From: an uncultured Acetatifactor sp.
Lineage (GTDB): Bacteria; Bacillota; Clostridia; Lachnospirales; Lachnospiraceae
Reading direction: 5' to 3'
DNA length: 64,000 nt
Assembly: GCA_944384205.1 (NCBI GenBank)
Contig: CALWSL010000002.1
Span: forward strand, 62,001-126,000
Part shown: in pieces, positions 45,136-54,263 of the stretch
How the letters are laid out: each line of letters starts with the position of its first letter
Position numbering within the stretch: position 1 is the stretch's first letter
Program-made: the position numbers and the translations under genes
Notes under the pieces: generated by a model
The model's database searches: none
What the model was told of the DNA's origin: nothing
What the model saw: only the letters and a program-made list of their open reading frames with translations

Positions 45136-47067
45136 TCAGTGCAAACGATCCGCATTCTTTTTTGCATTTTTCTTTTTATACATTTGCTTATCGGCTTTAT
45201 CAATATATTTATCTATCGTTTCCCCGGGCAGGGGGACAACTATCTCATAACCAAAGCTTACGCAAATAAGGAAGGGCTGTCCCAGACTGCTGTTGTAATT
45301 TGCCAGCGCCCTGACGAAACGCTCACAGAAAGCTTCCGCTTTTTCTTCATCATAATCCGCCCCGTAAACCACATACTCATCTCCGCCAAAACGGGCACAG
45401 ATTTCTTCCCCCGTACAGGCTTCCTTCAAAGCATCCGCCACCGTCTTAATCGCGATATCACCGCTGTCATGACCAAACTTATCATTAATCCGCTTCAGCC
45501 CATCCAAATCAGCAAACAGTACCATCATCCGCCTTTTTTCTTCCACACAGCGCACAAAGCTTTCCTTTGTATATCTGGCAAATCCCAAGCGGTTATACAA
45601 ATCCGTAAGGAAATCCACCACATACAGTCTGTCCAGACGGTCCAGCATACATTTCAGCTTCACCTGCTTGTGCAGATTTTCCAACCCGTTGGAAAGATTA
45701 ATCAGCCACGTCCTGAAAAGAGGACTTGTCATTACATATTCACTGTTTTCTATCACCACATAGCCCTGACAGACGTCCCTGAAATGAACCGGTGCAAAAA
45801 TATAGGTATGATTTCCGTCCGGCACATCGCGCTGCCACGGAAGCATCCAGCCGGAAGAAAAATCCTCATATTCCACAAATGCGCCAAACTCATAGGCAAG
45901 CGGTACCGCCATCACAGACGCATACCCATTGTATCTGCGCTCATCTCTGATTTTCCTGCAATGGTAAATCTCGTCCGGCTGTTTCAAATCCTCCGCCAGC
46001 TCTTTGTCCAGACAAAAATAAAAGCGGTCACATTGAAGCGCCGCCACATAGTATTTTAAACGGCTGATAAAATCATCAAATGTTTTACTGTCATTTAAAT
46101 CCTCAATCATAATATTGCTTTCCAACAGATGCTTTTCGTAATGATTCACCATACTGACATATCTCTGACGGATACTGTCCAATTCATTATCTTCCTTGCA
46201 TTCGCAGCCGCAGCTTCCGGCAAAAACAGGAACCGCAGGAAACACTTCACTTTCGGAAGGATGCTCCCCGTCCAGATGACCTTTTATCTTTCGCACCGCT
46301 TCCCTGCCGACATTCTTAAGATCCCTGTCAACCGTAGTAAGCCTTGGCACCGAGTGTCTCGCCTCAAACATATTATCAAAGCCCGATACCGCAATCTGCT
46401 CCGGCATGCTGATTCCCTGCTCCCTGAGCACACTGCAGAAGCCCAGCGCAATTCCGTCATTTCCGCAGACCACAGCCTGGGGAAGCTCCTCCCCGGAAGA
46501 AAGAAGCTCCTTCGCCACTTCCCTGCCATGCTGACTGGTAAAGGTCCCCGGAAAAATCCGTTTCTCTTCCACCGGAATACCATGCTCCCGCAGGGCGTCA
46601 CAATACGCCCGCAAGCGCATCTGACTGTCCGTATTATAGGATTGACCCGATATGTAATCAATTTTGGTGAACTTGTGATACTCAATAAAATGTTCTACAA
46701 TATCCTTCATGGACTGATAGTTTTCAACGCCTACACAATAATGCTTCCCCATAGGCGCATCTATGCCGACAACCGGAATCTCAACATTCTCCAGCCGTTT
46801 TTCCATCGTATGATATATCTCACGTCCCTGAATCAGGTTTGAAAACACAATCACACCGTCGAATCTGTCCAGATTTGCCAGCGTGAAAATATTATATTCG
46901 CCGATATTGTGTTTTAACGTTTCATCCATACTTACATACGCGTTAAAAATATAAACGTCAAATTGATTCCGCTTTGCTTCACTTATAATTCCTCTTTGAA
47001 TTTCTGCGGCATATTCCACATCCATATTCGTTGTGATAACAGCGATTTTTCTTTTATTGTACCCCAT
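45136..47067 (-). CDS. LacI-type sensor / GAF-like / GGDEF diguanylate cyclase (first of pair)
   Basis: 643 residues, same length and domain order as its downstream paralog. LacI-type sensor (about 6-283, with LPQAVVCGNDGIALGF and AVSGFDNMFEARHSVPRLTT), Cys motif SCGCEC (285-290), GAF-like middle region, then a GGDEF domain with FADLDGLKRINDKFGHDSGD and GGDEY (561-565), the Tyr variant that is still compatible with activity. The inhibitory site is lost here (TGEE at 552-555). The two proteins are tandem duplicates that have diverged in the sensor. A CodY box lies upstream. Confidence 0.9.
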   Translation of the reverse strand: MGYNKRKIAVITTNMDVEYAAEIQRGIISEAKRNQFDVYIFNAYVSMDETLKHNIGEYNIFTLANLDRFDGVIVFSNLIQGREIYHTMEKRLENVEIPVVGIDAPMGKHYCVGVENYQSMKDIVEHFIEYHKFTKIDYISGQSYNTDSQMRLRAYCDALREHGIPVEEKRIFPGTFTSQHGREVAKELLSSGEELPQAVVCGNDGIALGFCSVLREQGISMPEQIAVSGFDNMFEARHSVPRLTTVDRDLKNVGREAVRKIKGHLDGEHPSESEVFPAVPVFAGSCGCECKEDNELDSIRQRYVSMVNHYEKHLLESNIMIEDLNDSKTFDDFISRLKYYVAALQCDRFYFCLDKELAEDLKQPDEIYHCRKIRDERRYNGYASVMAVPLAYEFGAFVEYEDFSSGWMLPWQRDVPDGNHTYIFAPVHFRDVCQGYVVIENSEYVMTSPLFRTWLINLSNGLENLHKQVKLKCMLDRLDRLYVVDFLTDLYNRLGFARYTKESFVRCVEEKRRMMVLFADLDGLKRINDKFGHDSGDIAIKTVADALKEACTGEEICARFGGDEYVVYGADYDEEKAEAFCERFVRALANYNSSLGQPFLICVSFGYEIVVPLPGETIDKYIDKADKQMYKKKNAKKNADRLH

Positions 47068-47105
47068 TTACGGTCCCTCTTTTTACATTGCCATGTATTA
47101 CCGTA

Positions 47106-47111
47106 ATTATA
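47106..47111 (-). promoter_or_regulatory. -10 box upstream of the GGDEF pair
   Basis: A perfect minus-strand TATAAT 40 bases before the start codon at 47067. No good -35 is present at 16-18 bases upstream (only A/T sequence), which suggests a weak or activated promoter. Confidence 0.5.
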
Positions 47112-47143
47112 ACATATATTTTTTTAAATTTATACTATTTTCT

Positions 47144-47158
47144 TATTTTCCGAAAATT
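47144..47158 (-). promoter_or_regulatory. Candidate CodY box
   Basis: Minus strand AATTTTCGGAAAATA, matching the CodY consensus AATTTTCWGAAAATT at 13 of 15 positions, and almost fully palindromic. It lies roughly 45-50 bases upstream of the predicted transcription start of the GGDEF pair and between that and the topA terminator. The codY gene itself is two genes downstream. Confidence 0.6.
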
Positions 47159-47163
47159 CTCAC

Positions 47164-47199
47164 AAAAATCGCCGGCATTTTTGTAATTTGCCGACGATT
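47164..47199 (-). terminator. Terminator of topA
   Basis: On the minus strand an 11-base-pair G/C-rich stem (arms 47189-47199 and 47167-47177, one G-U) with an 11-base loop is followed by U residues. It begins about 11 bases after the topA stop. Confidence 0.8.
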
Positions 47200-47209
47200 C
47201 CCAAAAAAT

Positions 47210-49288
47210 TTATTTATCCGTTACAGTCTGTCTGCTCTGTACAAACCCACACTGCGCATCCATGCAGACTAACTTATTGCCTTTTTCCAGCAGAGGAGAA
47301 CCGCATTTCGGACAGTTCTCTCCCGAAGGCTTCTGCCATATCATGAAATCGCATTCCGGATTATTGATACAGCCGTAATATTTTCTGCCTTTCTTCGTCT
47401 TTTTTAATACAATGTCTTTTCCGCACTTCGGACAGGCAACTCCTATTTTTTCAAAATAAGGCTTGGTATTCCGGCAGTCGGGAAATCCCGGACATGCCAG
47501 AAAACGCCCGTGAGGACCGTACTTAATTACCATATTTCGCCCGCACAGTTCACAGACTTCTTCGGAGACTTCATCCTCAATGGTAACCTCAGCCAGTTCC
47601 TTCTCCGCGGTCTTAACAGCCTCATCCAAATCAGGATAAAAGTTTGACACCACCGTTTTCCACTTCACGTCGCCTTCCTCGACACCGTCGAGAAGCGCCT
47701 CCATATTCGCAGTGAAATTCACATCCACAATACTGGGAAATGCTTCCTTCATCATATTGTTGACCACTTCTCCAAGCTCCGTCACATAGAGATTTTTATT
47801 TTCCTTTGTCACATAACGCCTTGCAAGAATTGTAGTAATGGTAGGCGCATAGGTACTGGGGCGCCCGATTCCCAGCTCTTCCAGCGCTCTTACCAGGGAA
47901 GCCTCCGTATAATGTGCGGGAGGCTGTGTAAAATGCTGCTTCGGATCAAAAGAAAGGAATTCCAATACCGTGTCCCGGTTCAGTTCGCCGGAAAGAACAT
48001 TTTCCTCCTCCCTGTCATCCTCCTGAATATATACGCTCATAAAACCGTCAAAGGAAAGCTTGGAAGCAGCAGTAGTAAATATCTGATCCGCCGCCTGAAT
48101 TCTCACGGAAACCGTCTCATATTTCGCAGGGCTCATACGGCTTGCCACAAAGCGTTTCCAAATTAACTGATACAGACGGAACAAATCTCTGGGAAGCTGC
48201 TCCTTAATTGCCACAGGAATACGGTTGATATCCGTAGGTCTGATCGCTTCATGGGCGTCCTGAATCTTCTGGCTGTTCTTTTTTTCCGCAGCGGCTTCCG
48301 CCTGATACCTCGCTCCGTAATGCTCTTCGATAAAGGTTTTTGCCATACTCTCCGCTTCTTCTGACACACGGGTGGAATCGGTACGCAAATAGGTAATCAG
48401 ACCGACAGTGCCCTCCCCCTTGATATCCACGCCTTCGTAGAGCTGCTGTGCCAGCCGCATTGTTTTCTGTGTGGAAAAATTCAGCACCTTGCTGGCTTCC
48501 TGCTGTAAGGTAGAGGTGGTAAACGGAAGCGGCGCTTTTTTGATACGCTCTCCGTGCTTCACCTCTGCAACTTTATAGTTGGCACCCTCTAAGGACGCCA
48601 TAACGGCATCTGCCTGCTCTTTATCAAAGATACCCTGCTTTTTATCCACAGTGCCGTAATATCTGGCGGTAATCGGTTTTCTTTCTCCTTTTACTTTCAG
48701 ATTTACATCCAATGACCAGTATTCCTCAGGGATAAAAGCGTTAATTTCCTCCTCCCTGTCGCAGATAATTCTAAGCGCAACAGACTGTACTCTGCCCGCA
48801 CTTAATCCTCTTTTAATCTTTGCCCACAAAAGCGGGGAAATCCGGTAACCCACCATACGGTCAAGAACACGGCGCGCCTGCTGCGCATCCACCAGGTTCA
48901 TGTTTATCTCCCGGGCATTCTTCAAGGATTCTTTTACCGCGTTTTTGGTAATTTCATTAAAAGTGATACGATATACCTTTTTATTCTCCAGCTTCAGCGC
49001 ATGGTACAGATGCCACGAAATCGCCTCTCCTTCACGGTCAGGGTCGGTTGCGAGATAAATTTTTTCCGCCTTTCTGACTTCCTTTCGCAGATTCGCCAGA
49101 ATGTCTCCCTTTCCCCTTATTGTAATATATTTCGGCTCATAATCATGCTCTACATCTATTCCAAGGCTGCTTTTAGGCAAATCCCTTACATGACCGTTGC
49201 TTGCCGCAACCTCATAATTTGCTCCCAAAAACTTCTTAATTGTTTTCATTTTCGCGGGTGATTCCACGATTACTAAATATTTCGCCAT
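47210..49288 (-). CDS. topA: DNA topoisomerase I
   Basis: 692 residues from the ATG at 49288 (MAKYLVIVESPAKMKTIKKF), preceded by AAGGGG. TOPRIM domain with the metal-binding DPDREGEAISWH, a catalytic Tyr about residue 300 in GLITYLRTDSTRVS, and three C-terminal four-cysteine zinc fingers (CELCGRNMVI..., CPKCGKDIVL..., CPKCGSPLLE...). It relaxes negative supercoils. In Bacillus subtilis dprA-topA lie directly together; here ispG, polC and a tRNA intervene. Confidence 0.98.
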   Translation of the reverse strand: MAKYLVIVESPAKMKTIKKFLGANYEVAASNGHVRDLPKSSLGIDVEHDYEPKYITIRGKGDILANLRKEVRKAEKIYLATDPDREGEAISWHLYHALKLENKKVYRITFNEITKNAVKESLKNAREINMNLVDAQQARRVLDRMVGYRISPLLWAKIKRGLSAGRVQSVALRIICDREEEINAFIPEEYWSLDVNLKVKGERKPITARYYGTVDKKQGIFDKEQADAVMASLEGANYKVAEVKHGERIKKAPLPFTTSTLQQEASKVLNFSTQKTMRLAQQLYEGVDIKGEGTVGLITYLRTDSTRVSEEAESMAKTFIEEHYGARYQAEAAAEKKNSQKIQDAHEAIRPTDINRIPVAIKEQLPRDLFRLYQLIWKRFVASRMSPAKYETVSVRIQAADQIFTTAASKLSFDGFMSVYIQEDDREEENVLSGELNRDTVLEFLSFDPKQHFTQPPAHYTEASLVRALEELGIGRPSTYAPTITTILARRYVTKENKNLYVTELGEVVNNMMKEAFPSIVDVNFTANMEALLDGVEEGDVKWKTVVSNFYPDLDEAVKTAEKELAEVTIEDEVSEEVCELCGRNMVIKYGPHGRFLACPGFPDCRNTKPYFEKIGVACPKCGKDIVLKKTKKGRKYYGCINNPECDFMIWQKPSGENCPKCGSPLLEKGNKLVCMDAQCGFVQSRQTVTDK

Positions 49289-49342
49289 TCTATTTCCCCT
49301 TAGCAATCTTCAGTTTACGTCAATACAAAGCAATCGTGGAAC

Positions 49343-49371
49343 ACTATACACCAAAACTTCCCACGGTGCAA
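49343..49371 (-). promoter_or_regulatory. Promoter of topA
   Basis: Minus-strand -35 TTGCAC (49366-49371), 17-base spacer, -10 TATAGT (49343-49348), 55 bases before the start codon. Confidence 0.55.
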
Positions 49372-49497
49372 GCAATTTTCAAAAATTTAGAAAAAGTTCA
49401 AAAAATGGACACGAAAAAGAAACGCAAAAAAATGCGGGGAACCGTTCATCTGGTTTCCAGCACTTTCTCGGGTTGGGCTATTCTTTTTTAAGAATAA

Positions 49498-49569
49498 CAG
49501 CTGATAGGGGAATCGAACCCCTGTTTCCGCCGTGAGAGGGCGGCGTCTTAACCGCTTGACCAATCAGCC
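49498..49569 (-). tRNA. tRNA-Glu (anticodon CTC)
   Basis: Folded by eye on the minus strand: a 7-bp acceptor stem (GGCUGAU with AUCAGCU, G1-U72 wobble), a 3-bp D-stem with GG in the loop, the anticodon stem CCGCC/GGCGG with loop CUCUCAC (anticodon CUC, reading GAG), and a T-arm with UUCGAUU. Discriminator G73. The 3' CCA is not encoded. It lies between polC and topA, with its own promoter. Confidence 0.92.
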
Positions 49570-49613
49570 ATAACAAGTCCGCAGTCCGTTGTCCATCACC
49601 GCGGTACTTGCAT

Positions 49614-49642
49614 ATCATAATATATATTTGATAAAAATGCAA
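49614..49642 (-). promoter_or_regulatory. Promoter of tRNA-Glu
   Basis: Minus-strand -35 TTGCAT (49637-49642), 17-base spacer, -10 TATGAT (49614-49619), 45 bases upstream of the tRNA. The promoter lies inside a 7-bp inverted repeat (CTTGCAT/ATGCAAG), which might also end polC transcription. Confidence 0.6.
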
Positions 49643-49676
49643 GCCTTTTTTTCATTTTTTTTAATTTTTTAAAATA

Positions 49677-52600
49677 TTAAACAAAATCAAACAGGCTGAT
49701 TTGATTTGATTCGGGGAGATTTCCCAGTAAATTCAGGGAATCCATCAGTTCAATGACTGTCTTGGATACTTTCGTACGCTGTCTGAAATCATCCTTGGAA
49801 AGGAACGGACCATCCTTTGCAGCTTCCACAATGGCATCGGCAGCCTTCTCTCCCAGACCGTCAATACTGCTCAAGGAGGGCATCAGCTTTCCGCCCACAA
49901 TCTGAAACAGTCTGGACTGGGCGCGGAAAATATCAATGGGCTCAAACTCGAAGCCTCTCGCATACATTTCCTGCACAACCCTCATATCACCATAAGCATC
50001 CTTTTCCTTATTGGATAAAGAATCCGAACGCTTCTTATAATCTGCCATGATACTTTCCAGATGCTTCTGCCCCTGGCACATAATCTCATAGGAGAACGCC
50101 TTCGCGCGGATACTGAAAAATGCCGCATAATAAGCCAGAGGATAATGAATCTTGCAATACGCAATTCTCCACGCCATCATAACGTAAGCTGCCGCATGTG
50201 CCTTGGGAAACATGTACTTTATCTTCTTACAGGAACCAATATACCAATCCGGTACATCATGGGCTTTCATCTCCGCTATCCACTCCTCCTTCAGTCCCTT
50301 TCCTTTTCGCACGCTTTCCATAATGGTAAAGGACAGACTGGATTCCACTCCCATCTGTATCAGATAGGTCATAATATCATCACGAGTGCATATAGCAGTG
50401 GAGATGGTTGCCACACCGCTCATAATCAAATCCTGTGCATTGCCCAGCCATACGTCCGTACCATGGGATAGTCCCGAAATACGAACCAAATCCGAAAATG
50501 CCTGAGGCTTTGCGTCAATTACCATCTGCATCGCGAAGTCCGTACCGAATTCAGGGATTCCCAATGCCCCCAGCTTCGTACCGCCAATCTGGTCCGGCGT
50601 GATACCCAACGCATCCGTATTCTGGAACAGGGACATGACATCCTGACCGTCCAGAGGAATGGTTACAGGATCCACTCCCGTCAAATCCTGAAGCATACGA
50701 ATCATGGTAGGATCATCGTGTCCCAGAATGTCAAGCTTTAACAGATTGTGGTCAATGGAATGGTAATCAAAATGTGTGGTTATCGTATCCGTGGTCATAT
50801 CGTTTGCGGGATGCTGCACCGGGGTAAAGGAATTGATATCCTGTCCCAGCGGAAGCACCACGATACCGCCGGGATGCTGTCCCGTACTGCGCCGGATACC
50901 CGTACACCCAACCGTAATGCGGTTGATTTCACTGGTACGCTTATGTATGCCCCTTTCCTCAAAATAATTCTTTACATAACCAAACGCTGTTTTGTCCGCC
51001 AGCGTACCAATCGTACCTGCCCGGAACGTCTGCCCCGCGCCAAAAATAACCTCGGTATATTTATGTGCCTTGGACTGATACTCTCCCGAAAAGTTCAAAT
51101 CAATATCCGGCTCCTTATCTCCCTTGAATCCCAGAAAGGTTTCAAAGGGAATATCAAAGCCTTCCTTGTGCAAAGGCTCACCGCAGACAGGACAGCTTTT
51201 ATCAGGCATATCGATTCCCGCACGTCCCGCATAGGCTTTGACCTCCTCACTGTCAAAATCCACATAATGACATTTACTGCAATAATAATGAGGACTTAAC
51301 GGATTTACCTCGGTAATTCCCGCCATCGTCGCCACAAAGGAGCTTCCCACAGAGCCCCGGGAACCAACCAGATAGCCGTCCTCCACGGACTTCCACACCA
51401 GCTTCTGCGCAATAATATACATTACGGCGAAACCGTTTTTAATAATGGAGTTCAGTTCCTTCTGCAGACGCTTCTCTACAATATCCGGCAGATCCGGTCC
51501 ATATATCTCATGGGCTTTGTTATAGCAGATTTCCGTCAAGGTCTTGTCGCTGTCTGCAATGACAGGCGCACATTTGTCCGGACGCACGGGAGCAATGGTT
51601 TCAATCATATCCGCAATCATATTGGTATTCGTGATAACAATCTCCTTTGCCTTATCACTTCCCAGATACGAAAATTCCTCCAGCATCTCATCCGTGGTAT
51701 GCAGAAAAAGCGGAGCCTGATCATCCGCATCCGAAAAACCCTTGCCTGCCATAATAATACGGCGGTAAATTTCATCCTCCGGGTCCAGAAAGTGCACATC
51801 ACAGGTAGCCACTACCGGCTTGTGGAACTGCTCTCCCAACGCCACAATCCTGCGGTTCATATTCTGAATATCCTCAAGAGAGTTGATATTCCTCACCTTT
51901 TCCGACTCAATCATAAATTTATTGTTGCCGCAGGGCTGTATTTCCAAATAGTCATAGAATTTCACCAGTCTCGCTATCTGAGCGTCGGACTGCCCGTCCA
52001 GAAGCGCCCTGTAAAGCTCTCCCGCCTCACAGGCGCTTCCCAGAATCAAGCCCTCTCTGTACTTCATGATAAGACTTTTCGGCACTCTTGGGCGCTTATT
52101 ATAATAGGTGAGATGGGATTCCGATACCAGTCTGTAAAGATTGATTCGCCCCATGTCATTCTTTGCCAGAATAATGGCATGGTAGGAAGGAAGCCTGCGC
52201 ACCGCCTCCACGCTTGCTGCACCAAGCGCATTCACCTGCGCCAGCGTATGAGCTCCTTCTTCCTCCAGCATTTTAATAAATTTTACAAAAATATGGGCTG
52301 TCGCTTCCGCATCATCCACGGCACGGTGATGATTTTCCAAGGAAATTCCAAGCGTCTTTGCCACCGCATCCAACGTATGCTTTGCCTGATTCGGCAGCAG
52401 CATCCTTGCGATTCCCACCGTATCCACATACGTATATTCGGTAGGATATCCGAGCCGTCTGCAATTTTCGATAATAAAGCTCATATCAAAGCCTGCATTG
52501 TGCGCCACCATGACGCAGCCTTCACAAAATTGTAAAAACCGGGGAAGAATTACGTCTATACAGGGCGCGTCCATCACCATATCGTCCCTGATACCTGTCA

Positions 52601-54263
52601 GCTTTTCGATTTCAAAGGGAATGGGCTCCTCAGGATTTACAAAGGCGGAATATCTGTCCACAATCCCGCCGCCGCTTACCTTTACGGCGCCAATCTCGAT
52701 AATGCGGTTATTGACCGGAGAAAAGCCGGTAGTCTCAATATCAAAAACCACAAACTCCTCCTGCAAATCCTGTCCTTTGTCTCCTGTCACGATTTCCCGC
52801 AGATCATCCACCAGATATGCCTCCATACCATAGATAATCTTAAAGAAATCCTGTTTGTCCGGGTTCTCATCTCCCGCTTCTTTCCGCTTTGCCTTCTCCG
52901 CTTTCCACAAATCTTCCCACACATGATTCGCATCGGTAAAACTCTGCACCACGCCGTGATCGGTAATCGCAATCGCTCTGTGTCCCCATTTATAGGCGCG
53001 CTTTACAATATCCTTTGCCTCGGATACGCCATCCATATCGCTCATCTTCGTATGGCAGTGCAGCTCCACCCGCTTATGGGGCGCCGTATCCACGCGGCTT
53101 GTGGTAAAATCAGGAATTTTCTTGATACCGTTAATGGAGCCAATCGTCAGCTCATGGTCAAATTTGTCCATCACGCTGATGCCCTTTACCTTGATAAAGG
53201 CACCGGGCTTAATGCCCTCCATAATCTCTGCCACCTGGTCGTTCCGGGCAAACATTTTCACGGTCATGGTATCTGTAAAGTCTGTCATATCAAAGATTAT
53301 AATGGTCTTCTCATTCTTAATCTCACGCTTATCCACATTGAGAATCTTTCCACGGATTACCACTTCTCCCATCTCTCCGATGATATCCTCAATCTTCATG
53401 GCTTCTTCTTCAAAATCTCTGCCGTAAAGTACATCGGGATTATCTGATCGCTTCACACCGCGGAAGGAATCACCGCCGCGGCGGAACTCACCTTTTTTAA
53501 ACTCTCCGCGTTTGAATTCTCCCTTGCCACTCCCGGCTTTGACGCCTGCCGCCCCGTTCTGCACATTTCCCGCATCTTTCATCTGTGCGTTTCCTGACTG
53601 TCCTGCAGCGGCCTTTCCAGACGCCCCTGCCGCCCCGCTTCCGTCTGTTCCTACAGTCTCTAAGAAACCCTCTCCTTCTCTTTCCCCTCTGACACGGCTG
53701 TAAATTTCCGCCACCCTCATTTGAATCTTACGTTCATCATCCTCTTTATACTTTCCGTTCTGTGCCTCTCTGTACTGCACCTGAACCGTCACCGCGAAGC
53801 CGCATCGTTCCACCAGTATCTTTTCCAAAACTCTGATGAGTTCCTCTTCCTTGCTCCGAATCAGTACGGTATCCTCCACGGTAAGAACCATTCTTTTCTC
53901 TTCCGGATATTCTATCTGTGCCGTCTTAAACGCATTATATTCAATATGACTGTATTCCTTTAACTCCCCCAAAATACTGTCTCTGTAAATACCCATCAGC
54001 TTTTCGGGACTGTATTGTGCCGACAGCTCAAACCGCTCATAGATTTTCACAATGATATTTGCATTGGGAAAAAGCTGCTTCTTTATCTCATTTTCCACAG
54101 ACCAGATACAGTCCTTAGTTATCAATCTGGCGCTGTACAAAAAAATCCGCAGATAATCCTTCCGTTTGGTTGCAGATATCTTCTCCACCATGGTCTGTTC
54201 CATAATATCATGAAAAGGATTATTTAATTTTAACGTCGGAAATACTTCAAAAAACAATTTCAT
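49677..54263 (-). CDS. polC: DNA polymerase III alpha subunit, Gram-positive PolC
   Basis: About 1,528 residues, longer than Bacillus PolC (1,437). In order: an N-terminal domain, a low-complexity linker (about 196-275), an OB fold (VVIRGKILNVDKREIKNEKT), PHP domain (HCHTKMSDMDG), the 3'-5' exonuclease (FVVFDIETTGFS, FVAHNAGFD-type motif here MVAHNAGFDMSF), and the polymerase palm with a zinc-binding motif (YYCSKCHY...CPVCGEPLH) and PDIDLNFSGEYQ. Main replicative polymerase. The start at 54263 overlaps the ispG stop (ATGA); a TTG at 54269 would also be possible. Confidence 0.97.
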   Translation of the reverse strand: MKLFFEVFPTLKLNNPFHDIMEQTMVEKISATKRKDYLRIFLYSARLITKDCIWSVENEIKKQLFPNANIIVKIYERFELSAQYSPEKLMGIYRDSILGELKEYSHIEYNAFKTAQIEYPEEKRMVLTVEDTVLIRSKEEELIRVLEKILVERCGFAVTVQVQYREAQNGKYKEDDERKIQMRVAEIYSRVRGEREGEGFLETVGTDGSGAAGASGKAAAGQSGNAQMKDAGNVQNGAAGVKAGSGKGEFKRGEFKKGEFRRGGDSFRGVKRSDNPDVLYGRDFEEEAMKIEDIIGEMGEVVIRGKILNVDKREIKNEKTIIIFDMTDFTDTMTVKMFARNDQVAEIMEGIKPGAFIKVKGISVMDKFDHELTIGSINGIKKIPDFTTSRVDTAPHKRVELHCHTKMSDMDGVSEAKDIVKRAYKWGHRAIAITDHGVVQSFTDANHVWEDLWKAEKAKRKEAGDENPDKQDFFKIIYGMEAYLVDDLREIVTGDKGQDLQEEFVVFDIETTGFSPVNNRIIEIGAVKVSGGGIVDRYSAFVNPEEPIPFEIEKLTGIRDDMVMDAPCIDVILPRFLQFCEGCVMVAHNAGFDMSFIIENCRRLGYPTEYTYVDTVGIARMLLPNQAKHTLDAVAKTLGISLENHHRAVDDAEATAHIFVKFIKMLEEEGAHTLAQVNALGAASVEAVRRLPSYHAIILAKNDMGRINLYRLVSESHLTYYNKRPRVPKSLIMKYREGLILGSACEAGELYRALLDGQSDAQIARLVKFYDYLEIQPCGNNKFMIESEKVRNINSLEDIQNMNRRIVALGEQFHKPVVATCDVHFLDPEDEIYRRIIMAGKGFSDADDQAPLFLHTTDEMLEEFSYLGSDKAKEIVITNTNMIADMIETIAPVRPDKCAPVIADSDKTLTEICYNKAHEIYGPDLPDIVEKRLQKELNSIIKNGFAVMYIIAQKLVWKSVEDGYLVGSRGSVGSSFVATMAGITEVNPLSPHYYCSKCHYVDFDSEEVKAYAGRAGIDMPDKSCPVCGEPLHKEGFDIPFETFLGFKGDKEPDIDLNFSGEYQSKAHKYTEVIFGAGQTFRAGTIGTLADKTAFGYVKNYFEERGIHKRTSEINRITVGCTGIRRSTGQHPGGIVVLPLGQDINSFTPVQHPANDMTTDTITTHFDYHSIDHNLLKLDILGHDDPTMIRMLQDLTGVDPVTIPLDGQDVMSLFQNTDALGITPDQIGGTKLGALGIPEFGTDFAMQMVIDAKPQAFSDLVRISGLSHGTDVWLGNAQDLIMSGVATISTAICTRDDIMTYLIQMGVESSLSFTIMESVRKGKGLKEEWIAEMKAHDVPDWYIGSCKKIKYMFPKAHAAAYVMMAWRIAYCKIHYPLAYYAAFFSIRAKAFSYEIMCQGQKHLESIMADYKKRSDSLSNKEKDAYGDMRVVQEMYARGFEFEPIDIFRAQSRLFQIVGGKLMPSLSSIDGLGEKAADAIVEAAKDGPFLSKDDFRQRTKVSKTVIELMDSLNLLGNLPESNQISLFDFV
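53445..53684 (-). repeat. Low-complexity Gly/Ala and GEFKRG repeat linker in PolC
   Basis: Encodes residues about 196-275 of PolC: a Gly/Ala/Ser/Asn stretch followed by the repeat GEFKRGEFKKGEFRRG. It sits between the N-terminal domain and the OB fold and explains most of the extra length relative to Bacillus PolC. Confidence 0.75.

Noticed and set aside
49240-49491. Plus-strand open frame over the topA promoter
   Set aside because: It covers the topA start and promoter, has no ribosome-binding site and encodes a low-complexity Lys-rich peptide.
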